Source of the DNA: VGBK01 sp043810615
GTDB taxonomy: Bacteria; Actinomycetota; Acidimicrobiia; Spongiisociales; UBA11373
DNA: 37,057 nt
Direction: 5' to 3'
Assembly: GCA_043810615.1 (NCBI GenBank)
Contig: JBDROA010000002.1
Coordinates: 1 to 37,057, forward strand
The stretch's first letter is position 1. Each line of letters opens with the position of its first letter. Shown in pieces: positions 25,123-33,110 of the stretch. Position numbers and translations under genes: made by a program. The notes beneath the pieces were generated by a model. The model was given only the letters and a program-made list of their open reading frames with translations. It was not told where the DNA came from and did not search any database.

Positions 25123-26411
25123 CAGCTCAGGAACCCCTCGTAGTTGCGCATCATCAACTGGCTCTCGATCTGCTTCATGGTCTCGAGCGCCACACCCACC
25201 ACGATGAGGATGGAGACACCGCTGAAGCCGAGGTTGACCCCCCAGAGGATGGCCACGATCGAGGGCAGCACCGCCACCAGGGCCAGGAACAGCGACCCGG
25301 GCAGGGTGATGCGGCTGATGATGTGCTGCAAGTACTGGGTGGTCGCCGACCCGGGCCGGATGCCGGGGACAAACCCGCCCTGGCGCTGGATCATGTCGGA
25401 CTGGCGGGCCGGGTCGAACTGGATGGCGGTGTAGAAGTAGGTGAAGAACACGATGAGCAGGCCGTAGAGGATCACGTACCACCACGACTGGGCGTTCACC
25501 AGGTTGTCGTTGATCCAGTTGCGGATGGCCCCGAAGAACCCCGAACTGGGGATGGCGGTGACGAACATCGCCGGCAGGTAGAGCATGCTCGAGGCGAAGA
25601 TGATGGGGATGACCCCGGCGGTGTTCACCTTGAGCGGGATGTAGGTGCTCTGCCCGCCCAGCACCCGGCGGCCCCGCACCCGCTTGGAGAACTGGATGGG
25701 GATCCGCCGCTGACCCTGATCCACGAAGATGATGCCCGCCGTCATCAGCAGGAACATGAGGATCACGATGCTGAACTTGAGCATCGAAGTGGAGCGCTGC
25801 ACGGCGACGAACTGGGCCGGCATCTGGCTGACGATGCTCACGAAGATGATCAACGACATGCCGTTGCCCACCCCCCGCTGGGTGATGATCTCGCCGAGCC
25901 ACATGATGAAGGCGGTGCCGGCGGTGAGGGTGAGCACGATCAGCAGCACTCGACCGGCGCTGTACTCGGGGATGAGGTCGATCCCGTTGGTCAGGGTGCC
26001 CCGGTGGAACAGGTAGGTCAGGCCGGTGGACTGGAGCAGAGCCAGCATCACGGTGATGTAACGGGTCCACTGGGTGATGACCTTGCGCCCGGTCTCCCCC
26101 TCCTCCTGCAGTTTCTGCAGCCGGGGGATGACCACGGCCAGCAACTGCATGATGATGGACGAGGTGATGTAGGGCATGATGCCCAGGGTGAACACCGAGA
26201 AGGCTTCCAGCGCCCCGCCGCTGAAGAGGTTGAGCAGGCCCATGATGCCGGCCTTCTCCCCCTGCGCGGCGAACTCCTTCACCGCATCGAGGTCCACCCC
26301 CGGCGCGGGGATAGCCGTGCCCAGGCGGTAGATGAGGAAGACGAAGAGGGTGAAGAGGATCTTGTTCCGGAGGTCGCGGATCCGGAACATGTTGCGGTAG
26401 ACGGTCAGCAT
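25122..26411 (-). CDS. secY: Protein translocase subunit SecY
   Basis: SecY is the channel of the Sec translocon, moving secreted proteins across the cell membrane and inserting membrane proteins. It has 429 residues with about ten membrane segments, starting MLTVYRNMFRIRDLRNKILF. The first helix region FLIYRLGTAIPAPGVD, the plug-region GLLNLFSGGALEAFSVF and the C-terminal loop FVPGIRPG are family blocks. A start at ATG 26411 gives the usual length. It lies 83 bases downstream of rplO with no terminator seen, so it belongs to the spc operon. The stop overlaps adk. Confidence 0.97.
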   Translation of the reverse strand: MLTVYRNMFRIRDLRNKILFTLFVFLIYRLGTAIPAPGVDLDAVKEFAAQGEKAGIMGLLNLFSGGALEAFSVFTLGIMPYITSSIIMQLLAVVIPRLQKLQEEGETGRKVITQWTRYITVMLALLQSTGLTYLFHRGTLTNGIDLIPEYSAGRVLLIVLTLTAGTAFIMWLGEIITQRGVGNGMSLIIFVSIVSQMPAQFVAVQRSTSMLKFSIVILMFLLMTAGIIFVDQGQRRIPIQFSKRVRGRRVLGGQSTYIPLKVNTAGVIPIIFASSMLYLPAMFVTAIPSSGFFGAIRNWINDNLVNAQSWWYVILYGLLIVFFTYFYTAIQFDPARQSDMIQRQGGFVPGIRPGSATTQYLQHIISRITLPGSLFLALVAVLPSIVAILWGVNLGFSGVSILIVVGVALETMKQIESQLMMRNYEGFLS

Positions 26412-26494
26412 CTAGGCCACGCCCTCTGCCGGTGAACGGCGGGAGGATATCGCGCCGAAGTGGACGCGCCCCAGCCCGGCGGCGCCCCGGCCGC

Positions 26495-26932
26495 TCACTC
26501 GATGACCTCCACTGTGCCCCCGGCCGCCTGGATGCGCTCCACAGCCCCCACGCTGAAGGCGTGGGCCCGCACCGTCAGGCCCTTGGCCAACTCCCCCTCA
26601 CCGAGCACCTTGACCCGACCCCGCTTCTTCACCAACCCGCGGGCGCGCAACTCCTCGGGGCCCACCGTGGAACCGGCGCGGAACTCGTTGAGCCGCTCCA
26701 CGTTGATCACGGCGTAGAACTCCTTCTCAGGACGCTTGAAGCCGCGCAGCTTGGGGAGCCGCCGGTACAGGGGCATCTGCCCGCCTTCGAACCAGAGAGG
26801 CATGTTCTTGCGGGCCTTGGCTCCCTTAGTGCCCCGGCCCGCGGTCTTGCCGCGATGCCCGCCCTCGCCCCAGCCTACCCGGGTGCGCTCCTGGCGGGAT
26901 CCGGGAGCCGGCTTCAGGTGATGCAGTTTCAT
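26495..26932 (-). CDS. rplO: 50S ribosomal protein L15
   Basis: L15 helps late 50S assembly. It has 145 residues, starting MKLHHLKPAPGSRQERTRVG, with the conserved RVGWGEGGHRGKTAGRGTKG, FEGGQMPLYRRLPKLRGF and C-terminal AHAFSVGAVERIQAAGG. The ATG overlaps the rpmD stop as ATGA. The order is standard and nothing is unusual. Confidence 0.97.
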   Translation of the reverse strand: MKLHHLKPAPGSRQERTRVGWGEGGHRGKTAGRGTKGAKARKNMPLWFEGGQMPLYRRLPKLRGFKRPEKEFYAVINVERLNEFRAGSTVGPEELRARGLVKKRGRVKVLGEGELAKGLTVRAHAFSVGAVERIQAAGGTVEVIE

Positions 26933-27117
26933 GACTCTTCCACCTCCACCAGGTGCCGCACCCGGGCGATCAGGCCGCGCACTTCCAGGCTGTCCGGGCG
27001 TTCCACGGTGTGGCGGATCCTGCGCAGCCCGAGGGTGCGGACGCAGGCCCGCGTCTTGGGCTTCTCACCGATGGTGCTGCGCACCAGGGTGATCCGCAGG
27101 GTCTTGTCGTCGGCCAT
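26929..27117 (-). CDS. rpmD: 50S ribosomal protein L30
   Basis: L30 is a 62-residue 50S protein. It shows the short L30 fold: LRITLVRSTIGEKPKTRACV then LGLRRIRHTVERPD, ending with GLIARVRHLVEVEE. It lies 17 bases after the rpsE stop and overlaps rplO. Confidence 0.96.
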   Translation of the reverse strand: MADDKTLRITLVRSTIGEKPKTRACVRTLGLRRIRHTVERPDSLEVRGLIARVRHLVEVEES

Positions 27118-27134
27118 GTGGTGACGCTCCTCGG

Positions 27135-27695
27135 TCAGGACCCGGACCCGGGCTGGGCCCGCATCATCTCGGCGGTGCGGTAGGCGGCGAGCAGAGCCGG
27201 CGGGGTCACGTCCTCCGCCGTCTTGCCGCGCCGCCGGGCGGTCTCGTCGGGCCGCTGCTGGCCGAACAAGGCGTTGATCGTCGCCCGGGCCACGTTGACG
27301 TGGGTGGGCGACCCCAGCGACTTGGCCAGCACGTCGCGGATCCCGGCGGCTTCGAGGATCTGGCGCACCGCCCCCCCGGCGATGACCCCGGTGCCCGGCG
27401 CCGCCGGCTTGATGAGCACCCGCGAAGCCCCCTGCTCGCCGATGATCTGGTGGATGATGGTGGTCCCGGCCATGGGTACAGGCTTCATGTCCTTGCGCGC
27501 CGCGTCGACGCCCTTCTGGATGGCGGCCGGCACCTCGCGGGCCTTGCCGTAGCCGATGCCCACCCGGCCGTTGCCGTCACCAACGGTGACCAGCGCGGTG
27601 AACGAGAAACGACGCCCGCCCTTGACCACCTTGGCCACACGGTTGATGGCGATGACCCGCTCGTCGAACTGGGATGGCTCGCTGCCGCGCTGCAT
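27135..27695 (-). CDS. rpsE: 30S ribosomal protein S5
   Basis: S5 binds near the A site and guards decoding accuracy. The ATG at 27695, 2 bases after the rplR stop, gives 186 residues from MQRGSEPSQFDERVIAI; a longer open frame is only the rplR shadow. Family blocks are RVAKVVKGGRRFSFTALV, VGIGYGKAREVPAAIQK, APGTGVIAGGAVRQILEAAG and SLGSPTHVNVARAT. The C-terminal 35 residues are long but not unusual. Confidence 0.97.
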   Translation of the reverse strand: MQRGSEPSQFDERVIAINRVAKVVKGGRRFSFTALVTVGDGNGRVGIGYGKAREVPAAIQKGVDAARKDMKPVPMAGTTIIHQIIGEQGASRVLIKPAAPGTGVIAGGAVRQILEAAGIRDVLAKSLGSPTHVNVARATINALFGQQRPDETARRRGKTAEDVTPPALLAAYRTAEMMRAQPGSGS

Positions 27696-27697
27696 GG

Positions 27698-28051
27698 TCA
27701 AAACTCCAACCCTTCCTCTCGCGCCCCGTCGGCCAGGGCCTGCACCCGGCCGTGGTAGGCATAGCCGCCCCGGTCGAAGATGACCCGGCCGATCCCGACT
27801 TCCTTGGCCCGGGAGGCGACCAGTTTGCCGACTTCGGCGGCCGTCTCCTTGGTCAAGCGGCGACCGCGCAGGGCGGCCTCCTGCGACGAAGCCGCCGCCA
27901 GGGTGCGGCCGGCGTCGTCGTCGATGACCTGGGCGTAGATGTAGCGGTTGGAGCGGAACACCGCCAGCCGGGGGCGCTCGCCGCTGCCCCGAACCTTGCG
28001 GCGCACCCGGAAGTGCCGGCGCTGCCGTCCCTTGAGTCGTACTGCGCTCAT
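27698..28051 (-). CDS. rplR: 50S ribosomal protein L18
   Basis: L18 carries 5S rRNA into the 50S subunit with L5. It has 117 residues, with RRKVRGSGERPRLAVFRSNR, YAQVIDDDAGRTLAAASS and FDRGGYAYHGRVQALADGAR. The ATG overlaps the rplF stop as ATGA. Confidence 0.97.
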   Translation of the reverse strand: MSAVRLKGRQRRHFRVRRKVRGSGERPRLAVFRSNRYIYAQVIDDDAGRTLAAASSQEAALRGRRLTKETAAEVGKLVASRAKEVGIGRVIFDRGGYAYHGRVQALADGAREEGLEF

Positions 28052-28593
28052 CGCCCGGAGACTCCTGCCTTGCCCGCCTTGCGGCGGATCTTCTCGTCGG
28101 AGTAACGAATGCCCTTGCCCTTGTAGGGCTCCGGCGGGCGCACCCGCCGGATCTCGGAGGCCACCTGGCCGACCTGTTCCTTGTCGATGCCCCGCACCAC
28201 GATGCGCGTGGGTTCGGGCACCTCGAAGTCGATTCCCTCGGGGGTCTCGATCCGCACCGGGTGGGAGAAGCCCACCTGGAGCTCCAGAGTGCTCCCCTGG
28301 AGGGCGGCACGATAGCCGACCCCCGTCATCAGCAGCTCCCGGAAGAAACCGTTGGCCACCCCGGCCACCATGTTGGCCAAAAGCGCCCGGCTCAGACCGT
28401 GCAGGGCGCGCGACTGGCGCTGGTCGTCGCGGCGCGACACCCGCAGGATGCCGTCCTCCACCGCCATCGACACCCGGTCGGGAAAGGTGCGCACCAGGGA
28501 GCCCTTGGGGCCGGTGACGGTGACCGTGGTGCCGGCCACCTCAATGGACACCCCATCGGGTACGTTGATGGGGGCGTTGCCGATGCGGCTCAT
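28048..28593 (-). CDS. rplF: 50S ribosomal protein L6
   Basis: L6 lies next to the sarcin-ricin loop where elongation factors dock. The start at 28593, MSRIGNAPINVPDGV, gives 181 residues and overlaps the rpsH stop as TGATG. The two L6 domains are seen, with VTVTGPKGSLVRTFP early and EPYKGKGIRYSDEKIRRKAG at the end. Normal. Confidence 0.97.
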   Translation of the reverse strand: MSRIGNAPINVPDGVSIEVAGTTVTVTGPKGSLVRTFPDRVSMAVEDGILRVSRRDDQRQSRALHGLSRALLANMVAGVANGFFRELLMTGVGYRAALQGSTLELQVGFSHPVRIETPEGIDFEVPEPTRIVVRGIDKEQVGQVASEIRRVRPPEPYKGKGIRYSDEKIRRKAGKAGVSGR

Positions 28594-28988
28594 CACCACA
28601 CCTCGCACAGGATCTCGCCGCCCAGGTGCCGGCGGCGGGCTTCGCGGTCGGGCATGAGCCCCTGTGACGTGGAGACGATGACCACGCCGAGGCCACCCTG
28701 GGTCCGAGGCAGTTCGTCGGCGGCGGAGTACATCCGCCGACCCGGACGGGAGATGCGGCGCAGGCCCTGGATGACCCGGCTGCGGTCGCTGCCGTACTTG
28801 AGGCGCACCTCGAGTTCCTTCTTGTTGCCCTCGGCGCGCACCCCGTAGCCGGAGATGTAGCCCTCGGCGGCCAGCATGCGAGCGACTTCTTCGCGCAGGT
28901 GGGACGAGGGCATAGTCACCTTCTCGTGCAGCGCCAGGTTGGCATTGCGCAGGCGGGTGAGCATGTCGGAAACGGGATCGGTGAGCAC
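28593..28988 (-). CDS. rpsH: 30S ribosomal protein S8
   Basis: S8 is a primary binder of 16S helix 21 and in many bacteria represses the spc operon. The start is ambiguous: GTG at 28988 gives 131 residues starting LTDPVSDMLTRLRNAN, like the Thermus form; GTG at 28997 adds three valines and lies nearer an AAAGG. I chose 28988. The C-terminal STSQGLMPDREARRRHLGGE is canonical. Confidence 0.95.
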   Translation of the reverse strand: MLTDPVSDMLTRLRNANLALHEKVTMPSSHLREEVARMLAAEGYISGYGVRAEGNKKELEVRLKYGSDRSRVIQGLRRISRPGRRMYSAADELPRTQGGLGVVIVSTSQGLMPDREARRRHLGGEILCEVW

Positions 28989-28990
28989 GA

Positions 28991-29176
28991 CTACCACGAC
29001 GCCTTTCTCACTCCGGGCAACTCGCCGCGAAGGGCCAGTTGACGCACGCAGATACGGCACATGCCGAACTGGCGCAGGTAGGCTCGGGGCCGCCCGCAGC
29101 GGCCGCACCGGGTGTAGGCCCGCACCGCGAACTTGGGCGGGCGCTTGTTCTTGATGATCAGCGACTTCTTGGCCAT
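28991..29176 (-). CDS. rpsN: 30S ribosomal protein S14, type Z
   Basis: S14 is in the 30S head. It has 61 residues with four zinc cysteines (24, 27, 40, 43) in CGRC and CRIC, so it is the zinc form. The ATG overlaps the rplE stop as TGATG. No zinc-independent copy is in the window. Confidence 0.97.
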   Translation of the reverse strand: MAKKSLIIKNKRPPKFAVRAYTRCGRCGRPRAYLRQFGMCRICVRQLALRGELPGVRKASW

Positions 29177-29733
29177 CACGCTCCTGCCTGCTGGCGGCGG
29201 AAGGGAAAGCCGAAGGCTTCGAGCAGCGCCCGCCCACCCTCGTCGTTCCCGGCGGTGGTGCAGATGGTGATGTCCATCCCCCGCACCTTCGCCACCTTGT
29301 CGTACTCGATCTCCGGGAAGATCAACTGCTCGTTGACCCCGAAGCTGTAGTTGCCTCGCCCGTCGAACGCGTTGGGGTCGAGCCCTCGGAAGTCGCGGAT
29401 CCGGGGGATGACCACCTGGATGAGACGGTCGAGGAACTCCCACATGCGGTCGCCGCGCATCGTGACCGAGGCCCCCACGGCCATGCCGGCGCGCAGCTTG
29501 AAGTTGGCGATCGACTTGGTGGAGCGATTCACCCGCGGCTTCTGCCCGGTGATGATGCCCAGGTCGGTCACTGCGCCGTCGACCACGCCCTTGTCTGCCA
29601 CGGCGTCGCCCATGCCCATGTTCACCACGATCTTGGTGAAGGCCGGCACCTGCATGCGGTTGGCCAGGCCGAGGCGTTCCTTGAGCGCATCGTGCACCTC
29701 GGCGTGATAAAGCTCCTTGAGGCGGGGGATCAC
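29176..29733 (-). CDS. rplE: 50S ribosomal protein L5
   Basis: L5 binds 5S rRNA and the P-site tRNA side of the 50S subunit. The start at GTG 29733 overlaps the rplX stop as GTGA and gives 185 residues from VIPRLKELYHAEV. Family blocks are VPAFTKIVVNMGMGDA, ITGQKPRVNRSTKSIANFKL, RGDRMWEFLDRLI and GNYSFGVNEQLIFPE. Normal length. Confidence 0.97.
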   Translation of the reverse strand: MIPRLKELYHAEVHDALKERLGLANRMQVPAFTKIVVNMGMGDAVADKGVVDGAVTDLGIITGQKPRVNRSTKSIANFKLRAGMAVGASVTMRGDRMWEFLDRLIQVVIPRIRDFRGLDPNAFDGRGNYSFGVNEQLIFPEIEYDKVAKVRGMDITICTTAGNDEGGRALLEAFGFPFRRQQAGA

Positions 29734-30035
29734 AGGTCGCCTCCACACTTGGCGCAGACCCGTCGCTTGTGGCCGTCGGCGTCGAAGCGCGCCGAGATCC
29801 GGGTGGCGCTGCAGGAAGGGCACACGATCATGACGTTGGAAGCGTCGATGGGCATGTCCTTGTCCACGATGCCCCCCTGCATGGTGCGGCCCCGCGGCTT
29901 GGTGTGCCGCTTGGCCGTCGCCACGCCCTCCACGATGATCTTGCCCTCCTTGGGAAAGACCGCGGCCACCCGGGCCTGGCGACCCTTGTCCTTGCCCGCG
30001 ATCACCATGACGGTGTCGCCCTTGCGCAGCTTCAT
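29730..30035 (-). CDS. rplX: 50S ribosomal protein L24
   Basis: L24 starts 50S assembly. The ATG at 30035 overlaps the rplN stop as TGATG and gives 101 residues from MKLRKGDTVMVIAGKDKG, a KOW motif. The C-terminal half has CPSC and CAKC, so a zinc knuckle is likely, as in several actinobacterial L24 proteins. Confidence 0.97.
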   Translation of the reverse strand: MKLRKGDTVMVIAGKDKGRQARVAAVFPKEGKIIVEGVATAKRHTKPRGRTMQGGIVDKDMPIDASNVMIVCPSCSATRISARFDADGHKRRVCAKCGGDL

Positions 30036-30403
30036 CACAGCACCTCCGGCGCCAGCGAGACGATGCGCATGAAGCGGCGCTCCCGCAGCTCCCGGCCCAC
30101 CGGGCCGAAGATCCGGGTGCCCCGCGGCTGCAACTGGTCGTTGATGAGCACGCAGGCGTTGTCGTCGAAGCGAATGTAGGTGCCGTCGGGGCGGCGGCGC
30201 TCCTTGCGGGTCCGCACCACTACCGCCTTGACGACCTCGCCGCGCTTCACCGAGCCGCCCGGGATGGCGTCTTTGACCGTGGCCACGATGATGTCGCCCA
30301 GGCCGGCGTAGCGGCGACCCGACCCCCCGAGCACGCGGATGCACAGCACCTCGCGCGCCCCGGTGTTGTCGGCCACCTTGAGCCGGCTCTCCTGGGCGAT
30401 CAT
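30035..30403 (-). CDS. rplN: 50S ribosomal protein L14
   Basis: L14 lies at the subunit interface and is the docking site of the silencing factor RsfS. It has 122 residues: MIAQESRLKVADNTGAREVL, GDIIVATVKDAIPGGSVKRG, RPDGTYIRFDDNACVLIND and the closing FMRIVSLAPEVL. The ATG overlaps the rpsQ stop as ATGA. Confidence 0.98.
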   Translation of the reverse strand: MIAQESRLKVADNTGAREVLCIRVLGGSGRRYAGLGDIIVATVKDAIPGGSVKRGEVVKAVVVRTRKERRRPDGTYIRFDDNACVLINDQLQPRGTRIFGPVGRELRERRFMRIVSLAPEVL

Positions 30404-30657
30404 CGGGCACGCTCCACGATGTCCACCAGCCGCCAGTGCTTGGTCTTGGACAGCGGACGGGTCTCCACCACGCGCACCTTGTCGCCCACATGGGCGTCGT
30501 TCTGCTCGTCGTGAGCCTGGAGGCGGCGGCGGCGTTCGATGGTCTTGGCGTACTTGGGGTGGCGCACGGACATGGTGATCTCGACGGTCACGGTCTTGTC
30601 TCTAGCGTCGGACACCACCACGCCGGTGCGCACCTTGCGGACACTGCGCTCAGCCAC
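30400..30657 (-). CDS. rpsQ: 30S ribosomal protein S17
   Basis: S17 is an early 30S assembly protein. It has 85 residues from GTG, with KVRTGVVVSDARDKTVTVEI, RHPKYAKTIERRRRLQAHDE and GDKVRVVETRPLSKTKHWRL. It overlaps rpmC by 8 bases. Confidence 0.97.
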   Translation of the reverse strand: MAERSVRKVRTGVVVSDARDKTVTVEITMSVRHPKYAKTIERRRRLQAHDEQNDAHVGDKVRVVETRPLSKTKHWRLVDIVERAR

Positions 30658-30877
30658 GCGAATCGCCCTCCTGCTCCCTGAAGTAGGCCTCGATCTCCTG
30701 CTGGCGCATCACCGTGGAGATGCGGGCCACCTCGTGCCGGAGGTCGCGCATCCGCGCCGTCTTGTCCAGCTGGTTGGTGGCCAGCTGGAAGCGCAAGTTG
30801 AAGAGCTCCTCCTTGGCCTCGGCCAGCTGCTCGGCCAGCTTGTGGTAAGGGAGGTCGCGCAGGTCGGACGCCTTCAT
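30650..30877 (-). CDS. rpmC: 50S ribosomal protein L29
   Basis: L29 sits by the exit tunnel and helps bind trigger factor and SRP. It has 75 residues, MKASDLRDLPYHKLAEQL then ELFNLRFQLATNQLDKTARM and HEVARISTVMRQ, with an acidic tail. The ATG overlaps the rplP stop as ATGA. Confidence 0.97.
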   Translation of the reverse strand: MKASDLRDLPYHKLAEQLAEAKEELFNLRFQLATNQLDKTARMRDLRHEVARISTVMRQQEIEAYFREQEGDSRG

Positions 30878-31287
30878 AGCTCCTCCCGTTTGACGAATTT
30901 GGTCCTGATCGGAAGCTTGTGTCCCGCCACCCGCATGGCCTCACGGGCAAGATCCTCGGGCACCCCGGACAGCTCGAACATCACCCGGCCCGGGCGGACC
31001 ACCGCCACCCAGTACTCGGGGTTGCCCTTGCCCGAGCCCATGCGGGTCTCGGCGGGCTTCTGAGTGATGGGCTTGTCGGGAAAGATGTTGATCCACACCT
31101 TCCCGCCGCGGCGGATCTTACGGGTCATGGCGATACGAGCCGCCTCGATCTGGCGGGCGGTGATCCAGGCCGGTTCCATGGCTTGCAGGCCGAAGTCGCC
31201 GAAGCTCACCTTGGTGCCGCCCTTGGCGTTGCCGCGCATGGTGCCGCGTTGCACCTTGCGCCACTTGACCCTCTTGGGCATCAGCAT
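30874..31287 (-). CDS. rplP: 50S ribosomal protein L16
   Basis: L16 lies near the A site of the 50S subunit. It has 137 residues from MLMPKRVKWRKVQRGTMRG, with ITARQIEAARIAMTRKIRRG, FPDKPITQKPAETRMGSGKG and VRPGRVMFELSGVPEDLARE. The ATG is 2 bases after the rpsC stop. Confidence 0.98.
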   Translation of the reverse strand: MLMPKRVKWRKVQRGTMRGNAKGGTKVSFGDFGLQAMEPAWITARQIEAARIAMTRKIRRGGKVWINIFPDKPITQKPAETRMGSGKGNPEYWVAVVRPGRVMFELSGVPEDLAREAMRVAGHKLPIRTKFVKREEL

Positions 31288-31289
31288 GG

Positions 31290-32480
31290 CTACGACTCCT
31301 CAGGAGTGGTCTCGGCCTCGGGCGGAGTCTTGCGGGCGGCCGGCCTGCGCTTGGGCTTCTCCGCCTCGGCAGCGGCCGGATCCTCGGCCTTGGGGGCGCG
31401 CCGCTTGCGAGCGGGCTTGGCCTCCGGCGCCGCGACGGCTTCTTCGACGGCAGCCTCCACCACCGGAACCACCGGCGTCTCGGCCACGGTCTCGGCCACA
31501 GGTAGCTGAGCCGCTCCAGCTTCGGTTGCGGCCAGGGCGGCGGCGGCCTCGGCGGCCGCCAGCGGGTCGAGGGTTTCGCCGGCCTGGCGCCGGGCTTCCT
31601 CGAACTCACTGCGGGCCGAACCGGGGTCGACCCGCTTGCCTCCCCCGGCTTCGATGAGGCGCTTGCCCTCGGGGCAGCGCTTCCCCCCGCCGGCTTCCAC
31701 CAGACGCTTGCCCCCGCCCGCCTCGATGAGGCCGCCCCGGCGCTCCCCGGCGGCGGCTTCGGCGCGGGCCTTGGCCGGCGCCCGCCGGCCGGAGGGGCCG
31801 CCGGTGGCCAGGGCCGCCTCGGCGGCGATCTTCTCGCGAGTGGCGGAGAGCGAGGGCATGATGTCGCCCCGGTAGACCCAGACCTTCACCCCGATGGCGC
31901 CCACGGCGGTGCGAGCGGTGGCGGTGCCGAAGTCGACATCGGCCCGCAGGGTGTGCAACGGCACCCGGCCCTCGCGGTACCACTCGCGCCGGCCCATGTC
32001 GGAGCCGCCCAGGCGCCCGGAGCACTGCACCCGCACGCCCTGGGCCCCGGCCTTCATGGCGGTCTGCACGGCGCGCTTGAGGGCCCGCCGGAAAGAGACC
32101 CGGCCCTGTAGCTGGTCGGCGATGCCCTGAGCGAGGAGCTGGGCGTCGGTCTCGGGGCCCTTGACCTCGAGGACATTCAGCTTGATCTCGCGGTCGGTGA
32201 GGGCCTCGAGCAGGTGGCGCAGGCGATCGACCTCGGTGCCGCTGCGGCCGATGACCACGCCCGGCCGGGCGGTGTGGATGTCGATCTGGACCTTCTTGTC
32301 GCCGATGCGCTCGATCTCGACGCGCGCTACCGCGCCCCGGGTCAGCTCGGCGGCGAGGAGGTCGCGAATGCGGGCGTCCTCGAGCACCTGACCGGCGTAG
32401 TTCTTGTCGCTGTACCAGCGCGACTTCCAGTCGGTGACCACACCGAGGCGGAACCCGTAGGGGTGGACCTTCTGACCCAT
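31290..32480 (-). CDS. rpsC: 30S ribosomal protein S3 with long repetitive C-terminal tail
   Basis: S3 lines the mRNA entry channel and takes part in unwinding. The first 217 residues are ordinary: MGQKVHPYGFRLGVVTDWKS, the KH loop GVVIGRSG (75-81), and GRREWYREGRVPLHTLRADV. Usual length is 210-280, but this protein has 396 residues. The extra 179 residues hold three copies of L(I/V)EAGGGKR (residues 251-283) separated by CPEGKR, then an Ala/Glu/Val-rich part and a Lys/Arg-rich end (KPARKRRAPK, KPKRRPAARK). The tail is probably disordered and could contact mRNA or other proteins on the solvent side. The ATG overlaps the rplV stop as TGATG. Confidence 0.95.
   Translation of the reverse strand: MGQKVHPYGFRLGVVTDWKSRWYSDKNYAGQVLEDARIRDLLAAELTRGAVARVEIERIGDKKVQIDIHTARPGVVIGRSGTEVDRLRHLLEALTDREIKLNVLEVKGPETDAQLLAQGIADQLQGRVSFRRALKRAVQTAMKAGAQGVRVQCSGRLGGSDMGRREWYREGRVPLHTLRADVDFGTATARTAVGAIGVKVWVYRGDIMPSLSATREKIAAEAALATGGPSGRRAPAKARAEAAAGERRGGLIEAGGGKRLVEAGGGKRCPEGKRLIEAGGGKRVDPGSARSEFEEARRQAGETLDPLAAAEAAAALAATEAGAAQLPVAETVAETPVVPVVEAAVEEAVAAPEAKPARKRRAPKAEDPAAAEAEKPKRRPAARKTPPEAETTPEES
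31632..31730 (-). repeat. 27-bp coding repeats inside rpsC
   Basis: Copies lie at 31704-31730, 31677-31703 and 31632-31658, each encoding L(I/V)EAGGGKR. An 18-bp insert encoding CPEGKR lies between the second and third. The DNA copies differ mostly at third codon positions, so the peptide is kept. Confidence 0.9.
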
Positions 32481-32833
32481 CAGCCTTCCTCGCCTTCCTC
32501 ACGCCGGTCCCCGACGACGATGGTCACATGGCTCGTGCGCTTCAAGATGCTGCTGGCCCGGCCCCGGGCGCGGGGGCGCATGCGCTTCAGCGTGGGGCCC
32601 TCATCGGCGAAGGCCGCCACCACAACCAGTTCCCCGGCATCGAGGGCGTGGTTGTGGCGAGCGTTGGCCACCGCCGACTCCAGCACTTTGCTCACCGGCT
32701 CGGTAGCCCGCCGGTTGGTGAATGCCAGCACGTCGCGCGCCTCGGCCACCGGCAGGCCGCGCACCAGGTCGAGCACTCGCCGCACCTTGTACGGCGACTG
32801 CCGGATGTACTGAGCCCGTGCCTGAACCTTCAT
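32480..32833 (-). CDS. rplV: 50S ribosomal protein L22
   Basis: L22 lines the nascent-peptide tunnel and is a site of macrolide resistance. It has 117 residues, with ARAQYIRQSPYKVRRVLDLV, ATEPVSKVLESAVANARHN and RMRPRARGRASSILKRTSHV, whose loop reaches the tunnel. The ATG overlaps the rpsS stop as ATGA. Confidence 0.97.
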   Translation of the reverse strand: MKVQARAQYIRQSPYKVRRVLDLVRGLPVAEARDVLAFTNRRATEPVSKVLESAVANARHNHALDAGELVVVAAFADEGPTLKRMRPRARGRASSILKRTSHVTIVVGDRREEGEEG

Positions 32834-33108
32834 CTCTTCCTCGCCGACTTGTCGCCGCCGTGGCCGCGGAAGGTGCGGGTCGGGGCGAACTCGCCCAGCT
32901 TGTGCCCCACCATGGACTCGGTGACGTATACGGGGACGTGCTTGCGCCCGTCGTGGACCGCGAGGGTGTGGCCGACCATCTCCGGGATGATCGTGGAGCG
33001 CCGGCTCCAGGTCCTGATAACTCTCTTGTCCCCGGAACGGTTGGCGCGTTCGATCTTCACCAGGAGGTGATCGTCCACGAACGGCCCCTTGCTCAGGCTG
33101 CGCGCCAT
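32830..33108 (-). CDS. rpsS: 30S ribosomal protein S19
   Basis: S19 is in the 30S head and bridges to the 50S subunit. The ATG at 33108 gives 92 residues, MARSLSKGPFVDDHLLVKIE, WSRRSTIIPEMVGHTLAVHD and HKLGEFAPTRTFRGHGGDK. A perfect AGGAGGT overlaps the rplB stop just upstream. Confidence 0.98.
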   Translation of the reverse strand: MARSLSKGPFVDDHLLVKIERANRSGDKRVIRTWSRRSTIIPEMVGHTLAVHDGRKHVPVYVTESMVGHKLGEFAPTRTFRGHGGDKSARKR

Positions 33109-33110
33109 GG

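Noticed and set aside
27696..28310. N-terminal extension of rpsE to 391 codons
   Set aside because: The extension is antisense-like shadow over rplR and rplF; S5 homology begins at 27695.
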